Shown here in pieces: positions 10,005-21,803 of a DNA stretch of 64,000 bases. The notes under the pieces are model-generated. The model worked only from the letters and a program-made list of their open reading frames with translations. It did no database searches and was not told where the DNA came from. Position numbers and translations under genes: made by a program. The DNA is from Marchantia polymorpha subsp. ruderalis. Lineage: Eukaryota > Streptophyta > Marchantiopsida > Marchantiales > Marchantiaceae. How positions within the stretch are numbered: position 1 is the stretch's first letter; the number at the start of each line of letters is the position of its first letter. The stretch is taken from assembly GCA_037833965.1 (NCBI GenBank), contig AP031355.1, positions 17,757,501-17,821,500 on the forward strand, in the 5' to 3' direction.

Positions 10005-10539
10005 CCGAAGGCTAGTCCTTCTGCTGAAGGCGCATCTTTCCACCGAAGGAGAATACTAGAGGCGAAGGCCTTCCGTACGCCAAAGGCCAAACCTATCGAT
10101 GAAGGCGGCGCTAGCAACAAAGGCGGTAGTGCCGAAGGTGTTGGGGCAAAAGAAGTTACTGCCAAAGGCGTACGGCCGAAGACGAACAAAATGACAAGGT
10201 CGTTTTTCCTGTGACAAAGACGTGTGTCGCACATGCTTCGTACATCTTCAGCGACATCTCCTCTGGAGGCGTATGCGCCGAAGGCGCATCGCCAAAGACA
10301 CATCAGCAAAGGAGATGTTGCCAAAGGCGCCGAAGGCGCTCTTTCCAGTAGGAACCGTCTGCGCCGTCCAAGGCGCTGGACCTCGGTTTTAGCCCCTCCC
10401 AACTCCTGGATTCTCCGTGACCCGCGATCCTCCCTTTTCACTCTATTTTATGTACCGATTACTATTTACAGTTGCTGCCGCAGTACTTGTTTTCCAAAAA
10501 TGTTTAAATTCCGCACACAAAAAAAAGTGGGTTACGACA
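10005..10539 (-). mobile_element. 5' start of a minus-strand giant-family LTR
   Basis: Read on the minus strand it begins TGTCGTAACCCAC at 10539. It aligns with the start of the complete copy at 38002 (TGTGGTACCCCAC), through a shared CATTTTTGGAAAAC and TGTAAATAG segment about 40-75 bases in. It then continues into GC-rich text rich in CTTCGG motifs. Open frames here are short and without recognisable motifs. The copy was split by element 1 and continues at 818-1111. Confidence 0.78.
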
Positions 10540-10938
10540 TGCATGAATTTTTGCAAAAGCATTCTCTTCAAACTATATTGCTCTCTTGTTTAAAGACGGA
10601 TACTACTTGATAATGATAACACATCTTAATCTTTAGTTCCGGTCCATCATACATTTGTCAGACCTTCATCATGGGACATAAGAATATGTGTGGAAGTTCA
10701 ACATGACCACCCTCACGTGTCAACGGAAGGGTTTTCATCATAGTGAAACTTGCAACGAGACAATATGAATACCCTCAAAAAGTCATCTTCATAGTTTAGC
10801 CAAACACTGATCTTCTTCAGAAACATAACTGTGCGATTGACATGATGGCAAAAATTTTAGAAGACTTCTTCCTTGTGAAAACTACAAGGAAGAATTTGCA
10901 GAGTTTAATATTGCATGAGGGTCTAAACATATGCTTGT
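10540..10938. other. Unassigned stretch between two LTR fragments
   Basis: About 400 bp with no gene, RNA or repeat I can name. It lies between the start of one minus-strand LTR and the truncated U5 of another, so it may be old host DNA or internal sequence of a decayed element. Confidence 0.4.
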
Positions 10939-11375
10939 CAATTGGTGAAGGTGTAGGGACGAACTGCTCAAGTCTCTAACCAGTTACTAGCTCTTAGCAT
11001 TCAGCAATCAACCGTAGGTGTAGATCTAAACTGCTCAAGTATCTAACCAGTACACTAGCTCTGAACATTCGGCCGCGGGCCTTTAGCTACAAAATGCGGT
11101 ATCTTCGTCAAGCTGTAGCTCCTCTTGCGCGGTGACAGAACTAAGGACACAAACACAGAGAGAAAATGAGTTCCTGATCTGCACTTCCAAAACTGGAAGA
11201 ATCCCAAGGCAAGACGCCTTGAACTGCTTTAAACATCCTAAGATCCTAACTAACACTCTACACTACACTACGCTGCACTACACTACATGTCATCTACTAT
11301 GTCTCCTGGGCGACGGACTACCGCACACCCACTGCCTACCCGACCAGTCCTCGGCTCTGCTGCGCGGGTGAACAA
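10939..11375 (-). mobile_element. U3-end/R/U5 fragment of the giant LTR family
   Basis: Read on the minus strand it follows 50160-50530 in order: the GTAGTGTAG-rich segment, a degenerate TATA (gtttaaagc), a hairpin (11205-11221), gcagatcagg, and the segment with gaatgttcagagctag. It breaks off before the TTATTACA end. The hairpin differs from the complete copy by a paired substitution. Confidence 0.8.
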
Positions 11376-12070
11376 AACTTCACTTTGGCATTCAGGGTAA
11401 ACATCCCGAAAGAGTACAAACAGGAAACATTGTTGAAAACTTACCAATGACCCCTATAACAACTTACACAAGGTTGAGGAGTTAAAGTGATAATCTTTTT
11501 AAATGTGATATTTCTAACGTCACCTTTTTACGTAAACATGGAATAAGAGTTTGTGCATAAATCTCTTAATCTTTATGATCAGATAGTTTCTCATTTTCTT
11601 CGGTTCAATCCCTTGCTTCAGATATCTGAAATCTGATTTCAAATCAATTTTCTTCATCTCCATCTATAATTTGTAATTCTTCATGAAATCACTTGATAAT
11701 GTATCAAATTGTTCGAGGAAAGCATATCTGATTGTGTCAAGTGCAGATATATTGCCTCAATAAAACTTACATTCAAGAATATAAAACGCTATAATATATA
11801 TTGATACTAGATATGATTTTTTAGTCCAGTGTTTTCATGTCCTAGGACCCAGTAAATATTTATAAATCTGAGATTATGAACGTGACTTTTTTGGTGAAAT
11901 GTATGCAATAATTGAGGCAAATTTTAAGCATTAAACTACAAACCAAAGTTTAAAAATCTAACAGTCACAGAAAACAAGATTTATAATATATATTCTAATG
12001 TTAAAAGGATCTTTGACACAAGACATTATTGAATAAAAGTGAAAATATTACATTGTTCTTAAGATATTTT
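11376..12070. other. AT-rich stretch without recognised features
   Basis: No coding frame with family signal on either strand, no clear repeat structure. Confidence 0.5.
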
Positions 12071-12816
12071 AAGGAATTCTGAACGAGAATTATGGAATCA
12101 GTAAATAAATGCTGTGGCTCATAGTCTATTATCTCATAAACGTCACACATTTTCCAATCGTTTTGGTTTTTTACATTTGCTACATTGAGAGCAGTTCAAT
12201 CTTACAGTAATCCCAAACCTTAGAGCAATTACATGCGTTTCCGCATTCTCTCTGTTCCATAAGTTTTTCATCACATAAAAACCATGACATCGAATCCGGA
12301 AAACTCTGTCTTTGGACTTGGAGTTTCGATTCCCTCTTGCTCAAGGGCGTGACGACCTTTAAAAGTATTGCACTCCAAACGCTCAAATTGAAGTGCTGTA
12401 CAAATTAGTTTGAGAAATGTATAGTGATCAAAAGCGCTGGCGCTTTTGTTTAGACAAGTCGCGTCCGGTGCGTGGAAGAGAACTTTGGAAAAATGCCATA
12501 AACACGGGACTGCCATTTAGATCACGGGACTCCGTCTCTGCGACCGAGCAGAGCCACAGACATTGTCGGACCTTGGCTACGTACTGTGAAGAGCATCCAT
12601 CATCCTCGAGCACTGATGAGATATCCGAATGGCCCCTGGTGTTGATCTGAGGGGGTCAAACATAATAGCAAGGTTTGTCCATATCTGATGTGAGAAACTC
12701 ACGTCGACCGAGGGAGTCTTCAAGAGCAGGCATGATGACAGTATCTTCCAAATTCTTCCACAAGCTCTCCATCCTCCTCTGAACTCCAATTGAAATTTCA
12801 CTGAGTATCATGTAAA
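12071..12816. repeat. Dispersed repeat related to the 27.8-28.9 kb foldback
   Basis: 12075-12340 resembles the left arm of the inverted repeat at 27808-28610 (gaacgagaat..atgg, then gttacatgc and ttccataagtttt-like text). 12416-12660 resembles 28650-28870 (caaaagcgctggcgc, ccatcatcctcgagcactga). Short open frames here have no counterpart in known families. Confidence 0.65.
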
Positions 12817-13458
12817 TTTGAAATGGATTTTAAATCGCTGCTTGAACTAGATACTCTCAAAACTAGCTCCCACTACATCGCTTTCAAAGTCCATATAGCT
12901 TGTAGTTGCACAATTTTAAATTTTAACGTGTATCACTTTCAAAATTTGAAATGGATTTCAGAACGGTGACTGAGTTAGATCCTCTCAAATATTAACTCCC
13001 ATTTGCTTACTTTCAACCTCAATATATCTTGCAGTTGCCCGACTTTAAGTTTCAACGTGTATCGCGTTCAAAATTTGAAATGGATTTCAAAACGGTATCT
13101 GAGCCAGATCTTCTAATAAATCAACTCCCACTCGCTTACCTTCATCCTGGATATATCTTGGAGTTGCCCGATTTTAAATTTCAACGTGTTATGCTCAATA
13201 TTTGAAATGGATTTGAGAACGATGACTGAGCTAGATACTCTCAAAACTACCTTCCACTCGCTTACCTCCAACCTCGATATATATTGCAGTTGCCCGATTT
13301 TAACTTTCAACGTGTATCGCGTTCAAAATTTGAAATGTAATTCAAAACGGTACCTGAGCCAGATCTTCTAAAAAATCAACTCCCACTCGTCTACCTTCAG
13401 CCTGGATATATCTTGGAGTTGTACGAATTTAAATTTCAACGTGTATTGCGTTAAAAAA
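12817..13458. repeat. Five tandem units of ~128 bp
   Basis: The landmark tttgaaatg recurs at about 12817, 12945, 13074, 13201, 13329 and, weaker, 13458, giving periods of 127-129 bp. Units 2 and 4 resemble each other more than their neighbours, as do units 3 and 5, suggesting an alternating dimer of ~256 bp. No coding frame runs through. Confidence 0.88.
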
Positions 13459-14120
13459 TTGAAATGGACTTCGCCACCGTGTGATTGTCAAGAGATCGTT
13501 GCAGGCTCCGGAAAGAGAGCCAGAATTTCGGCTCTCTTTGGAAGTTTGATTCAGCCATCCACATCCCTTCTTCCCACAAACTTATCGTAGGAGTAATGAC
13601 ACCCGAATGACTCCTTGGGATGAATGCCGTCTAATGTGTGCGCGAAGTAAGTGTGATTCATGAAGAGTGGACAGTAAACCGCAACTCCATGAGAAGTTTG
13701 AGCTCTGCAGCAAATTCGACAAGAAAATGAATAGCAATGGGGAAAAAGCGAGGACAAAAAGACTGTAAGTTTCACGTGGGTGAGCTACTTTGCAGAGAAT
13801 AGCAGATTTTGATTTTCACTAGAATCAGTTGCAGACAACTCGGAGTCGATGTGTCCGACCTTCTAAATAAATTCTTGATCTTTCCTTCGACTTATATTTC
13901 CGTAGAACTATGAAGCCTGTGCACACAACTTCTCCGTGGAATGAAGGAACAGCAATTGCAAATAAAATTTCTATGTTTTCATAAATCCTCATATATATGA
14001 CCATGTTAGGATGAAGGGAAATACTTTAGAAGCGTAGTTTAGCCTTCTTCTTGTGAGACAGAATTCAGTTGTTGTCCTATGACGACTCGGACGTCGCAGG
14101 GGGAGATATGAAGCCCTAAA
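13459..14120. repeat. Third, internally deleted copy of the duplicated block
   Basis: 13485-13615 matches the start of block A (17750-17885: gcaggctc.ggaaagagagc, atttcggctctctttggaag). The match then jumps at gaatgcc to the counterpart of 18832 (aatgtgtgcgcgaag), an internal deletion of about 945 bp. 14040-14110 matches 19100-19160 (gacgactcggacgtcgca). Confidence 0.75.
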
Positions 14121-14369
14121 CTTGGCTTGTGTTGCTTGGCTTGTAGACAGCATAGACCACCACCAAAGTATACAATGCTTTTAACGTCGAGTTGTAGAAG
14201 TAAATGGGATCACTCAACTCTCTCAATCACAGCTCTGCCTCCTTCACTTTTGGAGAAGATTGGCTTATGGACGCAAAGTCTAATGGCCACGGCTTGGGGA
14301 AGCCAAAGAGATACCTAAGACCAAGAGGGATAATTGTAGTATGTTCAAACAATCATGAGAAATCCTGCT

Positions 14370-15760
14370 CGTGGTGCTGGAAATTACTCTTGCGCAGGAT
14401 TTTGTCACCCACCACCTTGGACAGCAATTTATTCAACCTCCAGCGTTTAATCTTGCAACATCTTTCAAAGATGGCACTCCAAATTCACCACTCATATTCG
14501 TTCTCTCACCGGGAGCGGATCCTATGGCAGATTTGCTGAAACTGGTAGAAGACGATCGATTCTCCCAAAAGTTCGAGAAGGTTGGTACTTATGTTCGATC
14601 ATGCAATTATAGACTGTTCTGAAAGTTCTGTATTTTAGAGCTGAAAGACTGAAGTACTTTTAACACTTTTGCAGGTTTCTTTGGGACAAGGACAAGGTCC
14701 AAAAGCGGAGAAATTATTAGCACAAGGTATGGAGCGCTGTATGTGAGTGTGTCTTCAAAATTGTCATTTGTCGCAGTCATGGATGCCGGCACTGGATCGT
14801 ATTGTGGATAACATCGACCCTGACAAAGTACGTAGCCTTATAACGAAAACCCATTAGTCAAACTCCAGAGGAGAGAAAATTTTGCTCTAAGAGAATTCAC
14901 GAAGCTTAGTGGTGCTCTCAGGATTTTTGAAAATCTGTCTCTGAAATCTCCAAAGGTTATTATTTTTACCAGACGTCCCCATGAGATCATTGGTGAAATT
15001 TATGGCCATTGTAGGTGCCAGAGATGTGGCAAGGCATAAGCCTTGCCTTGCCACAAGGCTTATCCTTCTTTGAAACCCCTCTCAGCATGGATAGATGACT
15101 TGCTAGAGAGGTGCAAGTTTATATCATAATGGATTGCGGAAGGTGTTCCAGCTGTGATATGGATCTCGGGTTTTGTTTTCCCACAGGTACAAAACTGCTG
15201 AACACAACCTTGTACGTGGAAATTACACCGTGTCCTGGAGAACACATGGCCCTCAAATAGACATAGATTTGTACTCATGAATGTGATGAAATAGTGTGAT
15301 TACAATTCTAATCATTCTTTCAGGGCTGCTCAATTCCTAAAGCCAGAGGGGCGATCGACTTTGAGAACTCTTGTATATCAAACACAACATGGCCTCCTTT
15401 CAAACGTAGGGTTCATGAATTATTATTCATATCATATATTATTCAAGATGTTTTGTCTGAAAGCATGTGATATTCTGCAGCCTTTTTGACTGGAACGCTC
15501 CAAAATTTTGCTCGAAAAAAGAGAATGGCTATTGATAGTGTAAGTTTTGACTATCAAGAGATGGACAGACTCAGTCAAAACACTAACCTGACAGCCGGAC
15601 AGCTGTTGCTATAATAAAAGACTATCTCGAAGGAGCTCGCTGGGACAGTCAGGCTCATCTTTTGACAGAGTCCAGACCTAAGGAGCTGTTTACCGATTTT
15701 CTAATCATATGGCTGAAGCCCACTCATTTGTGCCCTGTCTACAAAACTCTTGTCCGGGCT
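14370..15760 (+). pseudogene. Dynein heavy chain C-terminal pseudogene
   Basis: Exon remnants in dynein order. 14370-14580 encodes DFVTHHLGQ, PPAFNL and PLIFVLSPGADP. After an intron (14581-14674), 14675-14827 encodes GQGQGPKAEKL, VCLQNCHLSQSWMPAL and a donor GTACGT. 15080-15186 encodes PLSAWIDDLLERC and PAVIWISGF. 15478-15575 encodes AFLTGTLQNFARK. 15628-15760 encodes EGARWD, PKEL and CPVYKT. This is the AAA6-to-C-terminal region of axonemal-type heavy chains. Breaks include TGA at 14744-14746 where the family has Trp, TAA in the ISxWIAEG segment, and a palindromic insertion at 15025-15063. The motor and upstream parts are absent. Confidence 0.88.
15025..15063. repeat. Overlapping palindromes inside the dynein pseudogene
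   Basis: TGTGGCAAGGC (15025-15035) pairs with GCCTTGCCACA (15045-15055), and ATAAGCCTTG (15036-15045) pairs with CAAGGCTTAT (15054-15063). The two structures are mutually exclusive. The insertion disturbs the frame just upstream of the YPSLKP motif. Confidence 0.85.
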
Positions 15761-17704
15761 GGTGAGAATATCCTCTCTTATGTGTGCCAAGTGCTATAGA
15801 ATCTTCAGAATAACCACTTGAAATGGCTTGTAGAAAACTTTCAATGGGCTTGTACCAGTAGCACCTCCACTGCCTTGGCCTACTAGTCCCGTCAATCTCA
15901 TGATGTCTACAGGTCCTGTGTAATTCTCCAAAAATTGTAATCAACAATCATAAAAAATTGTTTGTTGCGGCTATAATGTACCGAGAAGTTAATTGTACAG
16001 ATTTGCTCGTTACTACATTATCACTCAGAATGGGCTCCGGCCATTCTGAATGCGCTGTTAGTACGGACAAGAGAAGGCTTGCAATCAAGAACTTTGCTTA
16101 ATACATTTCAACGTGTCAATTTCTGGATTGCTTTTGATACAATTGAAAATTTGGTGATTGAATGTTTATAGAGAAGCAGAGATCTACCAAGCAAACGGAT
16201 AACACAAAATAAACACACCAGTTTAGACTTAGATTTTAGAACCACTAGATGACTCGGGAAACGCCGCATCATCGACCTCGAGGTTTGAACTGCATACGTT
16301 AAAAGCCGATGGAGTTGTGGAATCAGCTCAGGACCTATTACTATTACCAAAGTAGGTGACTCTTATAATAGAGTAAAGAATAAAGAAACGGAAGTACATG
16401 AACAAAACCTTATTGTAATCCTCCAAAGAGGAACAGAGGGCAAAGTCAGGAACATTAAACTTGACACGTGTGTTCTTGTTTAACTACATGGAATAAGAAT
16501 ATATTATTGCTTCAAAGAAATGTTTCCTCAGTAGAAGTAAATGCTGCAAACAGATGTCTTCATTTCATAAGATAAATCAAGACTTTATATGGATAAACTT
16601 GACATTGTTACTACGAATCATGAAATGACTGCAGTTAGAAAGAAATAACCAGAACATGATGGATTGAGTTTCAAATTGCTGTACAGTTTTGGCTAAAAAT
16701 TAAGAAACTTGAAACAACCAAGCTCATTTCGTTTGAAAGAAAAATTGATGTCTCAATGGATCAGTAATTCTGTAAGAATAAGCGTACTCTAAAGTAACAT
16801 TCACATAGATCTAAATGATATTTACGTTGAATATTTCATTTCATATATATTTCACAGAGTTGGTATGAAATCCAATTTTTGTCGACTCATTCAAAAGCTG
16901 TACAAGAGTTTCACAAAGTTGCTATTTTCCTCATCGTTGTTTTCGTCAAAATTGGCAAGCTACTGAATACTTCATCGGGATCATTGGCGTCGTTCATCTT
17001 GATTTTTGATCATTCAGACCGTAGACAGATCAGTATGCTTACTCTACTGAGGAGGCGTAGAAAGCCAAGTTAACAAAAGTCGCCAATTTATCAAGCAGTA
17101 ATCATGGGCGTAATTAACCAAGCCGCCAAGTTAAATGATAATTACCTCGGTAAGAGTGTAGGTTACCTTCACACATTTACCCGTGACTATTAACTTTTAT
17201 AATAAAAAAAACTTTTACCTTGTAGAAGGTATTTTACTTTACCTTACCGAGGCCTTGACTCATTTAGTAGTTTAGTTTTGGTTTCTTAAACATTACAATC
17301 AAATCAAAATACTAAAACGTGATTCGCCAAATTGAAAATTGTGTCAAAATAAATCTGAAGATCTGCCTAGGTAATTGTTATATAATTGTTGTTATGGTTT
17401 TAGATTCACAAAGAGATCTAAAAGTTTTATAAGAATCTCTCAAAGATTTACTAATTATTGTCGGTAGATTATTAGCTATGGAGAATTTCCATGACTATTG
17501 ATTCACCGGAAGGATTATGAACTTATATATATATATATATACTCTATATAAAATGTTAGAGAAGTTAATTGAGATCCAGGTTCTCCTGTAGATTGTCCAG
17601 CAATTTTGACAGCTTCTCATATTTCTACTAAGAAATGATTTGTCTAAGTAAGCACAATCCTCCCATTATCAAAGTGCATAATTAGTCTGTACTATACAAC
17701 TTCA
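15761..17704. other. Intergenic stretch, no gene recognised
   Basis: No coding frame with family signal on either strand. A (TA)n microsatellite lies at about 17524-17545. Confidence 0.5.
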
Positions 17705-17889
17705 AGTAAGTAGAGAAGGTAATGCAGCTGCCGCTTTACTCTTGCCATCGTCGAGATGTCGCTGCAGGCTCTGGAAAGAGAGCAAGAATTTCGGCTCTCT
17801 TTGGAAGTTTAATTCAGCCATCCCCTTCTTCCCACAAACTTCCCGTATGAGTAGTGCGACCGGAATGCCTCGTTGGGATGAATGCCAAA

Positions 17890-18002
17890 TAATGCCATAC
17901 AATGGCCAACCGCTCAGTCAGGGAAACGTATCGTTCCAATACTCCAATTCGGCCATGTATCCCATGAGCATTGCCACCGCCACCAACGAATGCTCACGAT
18001 GA
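17890..18002 (+). pseudogene. TPD1-like C-terminal fragment (block A, left end)
   Basis: The frame reads NGQPLSQGNVSFQYSNSAMYPMSIATATNEC then Ser-Arg-stop. This matches the C-terminal NGxPL...FxYS..YPMS...C pattern of TAPETUM DETERMINANT1-like secreted proteins. The residues before it do not continue the family: the cysteines and the DIHxxCG segment are missing. It is therefore a fragment. The terminal Cys is kept, unlike the longer copy at 32932. Confidence 0.75.
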
Positions 18003-19793
18003 AGACGGCTCGCTGTGCTTGCCGCCAGCTGAGGTCACCTTTGTGCATATTTTAGGCGGAGATGTACAGACTCCTACGGTTTTGATTTCGAGTCTCATGT
18101 GAGATCGTGTCGCCGAGGAGATCGATTCAAAATTCCGAGCTTCTTCGTGCAATGCGACGGGAGGGGAGGAAGGATTATGATGATGATGGAGGCGGACGAT
18201 CCGAAAGCGATATGCAACTTTTGTAACGGTATTAGAGATTACAGTGTCCCATAGAACTTACAGGATCTGAAAATGATCAAAATTTTGACGTTAGTTCGTA
18301 AGCAAGCGCAAAAGCTAGCATCCTCAAAAGATGCATATCGAATGATTTTCTAAAGGTAGAATTCGGCGGACCTAGAGACTGGAAATCCGGTTTTTCGCAT
18401 GGAGGCGTTCAAGCCAGCATGTGGTCAGAAGATGAGATAAGTAAAATGAGCAAATATTGCCAAACACAGCTTCGCCTTCGTGTAGGCCAGTCCAGTCCAT
18501 TCCATTTCAGTCATCTTATCCTCGTCCCTGCTCTCGGTGTGAGTCTATTGGCAGTGTCAATTCTCGCACCACCAACACCACGCTGCAAACGGCCGTCGTC
18601 TGTATGTAACGCCCGAATGGGCCTCCCTCTCTACTGTTAACTTAAGTGCGTCAGTGGCCTGTGTCGAAAGCGGCGAGCGGAGGAGACCATGATTCGTTTT
18701 TAAAGAAGACATGATGCTTATCGTAGCTTCTGCTGCTGCCGCCGTCGTGCGCCTGGATAGGTGTCTCGAAGAAAGATGCGTCCCAATGTATGAGATGTCC
18801 CCACGGGATGTCTCCTGTCTTGTCGTATGCCATATAATGTGTGCGCGAAGCAAGAGTGATTCATGAGGAGTGTGCGGCAAATCTCAGCTCGATGAGAAGT
18901 TTGAACTTTGTAACAAAAGAAAAAAATCTAAAGGAAATGAGCAGCGATAGGGAACAAGAGGGACAATTGGATTGAGGAAGAGTGTTTCACGAAGGTGATT
19001 TACTTCGCAGAGAATAGCAGATTTTGAGCTCCTCAGATTTTGAAATTTCCTCAAATTTATGACCATCTTACTGTGACGGTGGATACTTTAGAAGCCTAGT
19101 TTAGTCTTGTGATACAGAATTCAGTTATTGTCTTGTGACGACTCGGACGTCGCAGGGGGATATGAAGCACTAAACTGACTGCCCTCATCTCTTTCGCAGC
19201 GAATTGCTCAAGATTCATTCTCTCCGCTCCGTGGTGCTGGGAATTTCGGGGTTCAAGCGGTAGCGAGTAGTCGTTGTTCGCCAATTTGGATTTGGGCCGC
19301 TAGTCTTGGGTGTTGCGGAATTTGTGAATATTTAGTGAGCACCTAAGTATGTAAAAAATCTTGTAATATTTTTATTTAGATTTTTAATTATATAGATACA
19401 GAACTCAATTCATAGTGTAGCACTTTAGTATGAAAGTAAGATCATATTAGCGCATTGAAGTTATTTTAGATAAAATTTGTTAGTGCGAAAAAGTAGATTT
19501 TCATGCAAAAAAGATACACATGAATATTTTTCTTTGAAAGACAAAAAAGAATCCTCAACTGAGTTTGTTTTATAATAAAGTAATGTTTTTTTCTCCATTA
19601 TTTTTTGCAACCCTTGCATCAACCTTCCGATTGACATGTACTTGCTGCGTATCTATAGCATACTGGTTCAATCAAGTGTCGTAAAAAACGCTGAGGAACG
19701 ACGAGGTGTTTTCCATTATGATATCAGCCGCACTTGAATCGTGTTCGCGAGATTATATCCTATAGGATGTCCGCAGTGAAAGCGACTGTGCTG
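18003..19793. other. Block A interior, no gene recognised
   Basis: Closely matched in block B (29270-31105), including short open frames near 18419-18640 and 29686-29955. Conservation there reflects recent duplication. The frames have no family motif. Confidence 0.5.
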
Positions 19794-20585
19794 CTAAATG
19801 AATAGCAGTAGATTCGACGTGACCGGGATTAAGTACACAAATGTGAAAAACAAGTAATTGTAAGGGCTGCCAAATTCCTTCTTGTGTGGACCGGTTATCC
19901 AGTGCGCCTCGAAAACACAGGTGCGCTCTTCTTCGAAAGTGTGAGGGTTTCGAGCAACATTCACGATTCGCGCGTCGAAGTACTTCACCTCTTCTTCCTT
20001 CTTCACACAAGTGACCATCCCTTTTTTGAAGCTGGGAGGACGAGAGTCTGATCACATCCTGGACATTGCCTGAGTCTTTCCTCAAGTAGGCTATGTCCCA
20101 AACCTCGTCATCCTCGTTGAAGCCGTCGTACCGCACGAGGATGCCGTCGTCTAAAATCTCGACATTGCCTATCCTTTTGGCCTTTTCTGGCCGTAAGTTG
20201 AAGTTACCAGTAGATTGCCGTAAATTGGATTAAACGGTTGTCTGCGGTTGCTGTTTCCACGGGCCGTCATCTGGATATATCGGACGGTAGTTCCGCCGTA
20301 GCAGGAAGTGACTCCGGCGGCCACCCACCACTTTCTCGGGTCCGCACTTGCGGCCGAAAAACGGACGGGGTTAGAGACTGCGGCAGCCAGATGGACCGCC
20401 GACGGAGGTAGGTCTCCTACGAGCCGGACGATCCGGACGACTGAGCCAGCGTCTCCGGCGGCCACCACCTCAAACCCACCGGACGGTCCGGACGGTCCGG
20501 ATGGAGTATTCCGGTAAATCTCGACATCGTCATCATACCACGCCTCGTCCGCGACACATTTCACTTCCAGCTGCTCCAGACTCAT
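19794..20585 (-). pseudogene. SAWADEE-domain protein, frameshifted (block A)
   Basis: The minus strand reads LEVKCVADEAWYDDDVEI near the start, VRYDGFNEDDEVWD in the middle, then VTCVKKEEEVKYFDARI and TFEEERTCVFEAHWITGP. These follow the two halves of the SAWADEE domain, a plant reader of H3K9 methylation/unmodified H3K4 that works in RNA-directed DNA methylation. About 100 residues that I cannot place separate the halves. A run of six A (minus strand, about 20020) puts the last third in another frame. The same six-base run is in block B. No N-terminal homeodomain is seen. Confidence 0.75.
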
Positions 20586-20859
20586 CAGTGACCGGACTAC
20601 GATTCAAAATCGAGGTAGAGCGACCGCAGGCTTGTCCCGAGAGCTACCAGAGTTCGACGCTTTCTTGGCCACGAATTTTGTAAGGCTCCCGAGAGGGAAA
20701 TCTACTGACGAAATCTCCCAATCGCCAGAGGCGGGAAGAGAGCATTTCTTTCTTGCAATGCCTGATTACCAGTCCCGGCCAAGACGAACTCCAGACTATA
20801 CCGCCTCTTGTAGTCCCAATTACATGTCAAGATTCCAAGTTTGGCAAAGACCTAAAGCA

Positions 20860-21080
20860 CGTAGCAACTTTGATTCTAGCGGATTTGCACTTCTTATGTT
20901 ACAATCAAAATGTCCTAGACTTTGCTTTTAGTCTTGTTTTTCATGTCAAATTGAAACACATCAAGGTCACGCATCACTTTGCAAGGAAACAAGTTTTAGA
21001 TGAGTAAATTGCACTTGATTACATACACATAGATGACAATCTACCTGATCTTCTGATGAAGCCTTTGCCACGACACAAGT
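20860..21080 (+). mobile_element. Ty1/copia RNase H C-terminal scrap (block A)
   Basis: The plus strand reads LLCYNQNVLDFAFSLVFHVK, KHIKVTHHFARKQ and NLPDLLMKP, matching the end of copia RNase H (DNQ..A..NPVFH.RTKHI...HF.R......DILTKPL). A stop interrupts it. It is shared with block B, so it entered before the duplication. Confidence 0.82.
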
Positions 21081-21170
21081 TTAACAAACATTGACGTTTT
21101 ATTGGTATGTGATCACTGGCGAAATTACAAAAGTTATGCTAGCCGATATTCTAGCTTGATCGTTGCCACC

Positions 21171-21331
21171 GTCTTGCCTACTTCCAAATTTTCACTGGCT
21201 AATATATAAGTGAAAGGCTCGGAGGTGCGTAGCACTCGACCCGAACCCGAAGGCCCGACGGCATGGAGTGCGCGAGGAGCTTGTTCGGGTATCGAGTGCG
21301 GACCAGCCATTTTCGGCCTTCGGTATTGCTG
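21171..21331. other. ~160-bp segment present only in block A
   Basis: Block B passes directly from gatcgttgcc to tattgctgc, while block A has about 160 extra bases. The segment has a TATATAAG motif at its left and an imperfect inverted repeat (gcactcgacccgaa with ttcgggtatcgagtgc) at its right. I cannot tell whether it is an insertion in A or a deletion in B. Confidence 0.6.
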
Positions 21332-21639
21332 CCAACCCATTTCTATAATTGGGCTTGATCTTCCAACGCTCCTAGCTTACCATCTCAACTATTGCTAACA
21401 ATCTCACATAAAAAGGCCAAGATATCCGCAAGCACAGAAATACAAGCCACTAATATCTTCAGCGCCATGTGAGAATACATTTTGATTATCGTGTTGACTC
21501 TAACCTTGATGCTTGCAGCACCAGCATCTAGTTCAGATACAAATGTCTCGAGAAAATTCATGAAAACATCACACAACTCCAAAACGCACATCACTGCACA
21601 AAGACTCTACATCGACTTATAACATGGATAAAAGATCGG

Positions 21640-21803
21640 CTCGCTGGCTGCAAGCACAGTGAGCATTCGTGGGTGGCGATGTCAATGCTCATGAAATAAA
21701 TGGCCGAACTGGAGTACTAGAACGATACGCTTCCCTGACTACTGAGCGGTTGGCCATTGTTGACGAGGCAGTCGTTGTAAACGGATCGACAGGAGTCGCT
21801 CCT
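21640..21803 (-). pseudogene. TPD1-like C-terminal fragment (block A, right end)
   Basis: Nucleotide match to the 3' part of the longer TPD1-like copy (32932-33090). It lacks an internal ~18-bp piece and is broken by substitutions. It points toward the left-end fragment, so the block is bracketed by the same gene fragment in inverted orientation. Confidence 0.7.

Larger units (their letters stand above)
17705..21803. repeat. Duplicated block A (~4.1 kb)
   Basis: A direct copy of 28973-33089, about 11.27 kb away. Both start at gtaagtagagaaggta and end in TPD1-like sequence near ggatcgacaggagtcgc. The order is shared: TPD1 C-terminal fragment (+), unassigned text, SAWADEE remnant (-), copia RNase H scrap (+), TPD1 fragment (-). 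Differences include ~88 bp present only in B (30430-30520) and ~160 bp present only in A (21171-21331). Confidence 0.9.

Noticed and set aside
9995-10441. 148-codon minus-strand open frame as a gene
   Set aside because: It runs over LTR repeats, crosses the element 1 boundary and target duplication, and has no family motif.
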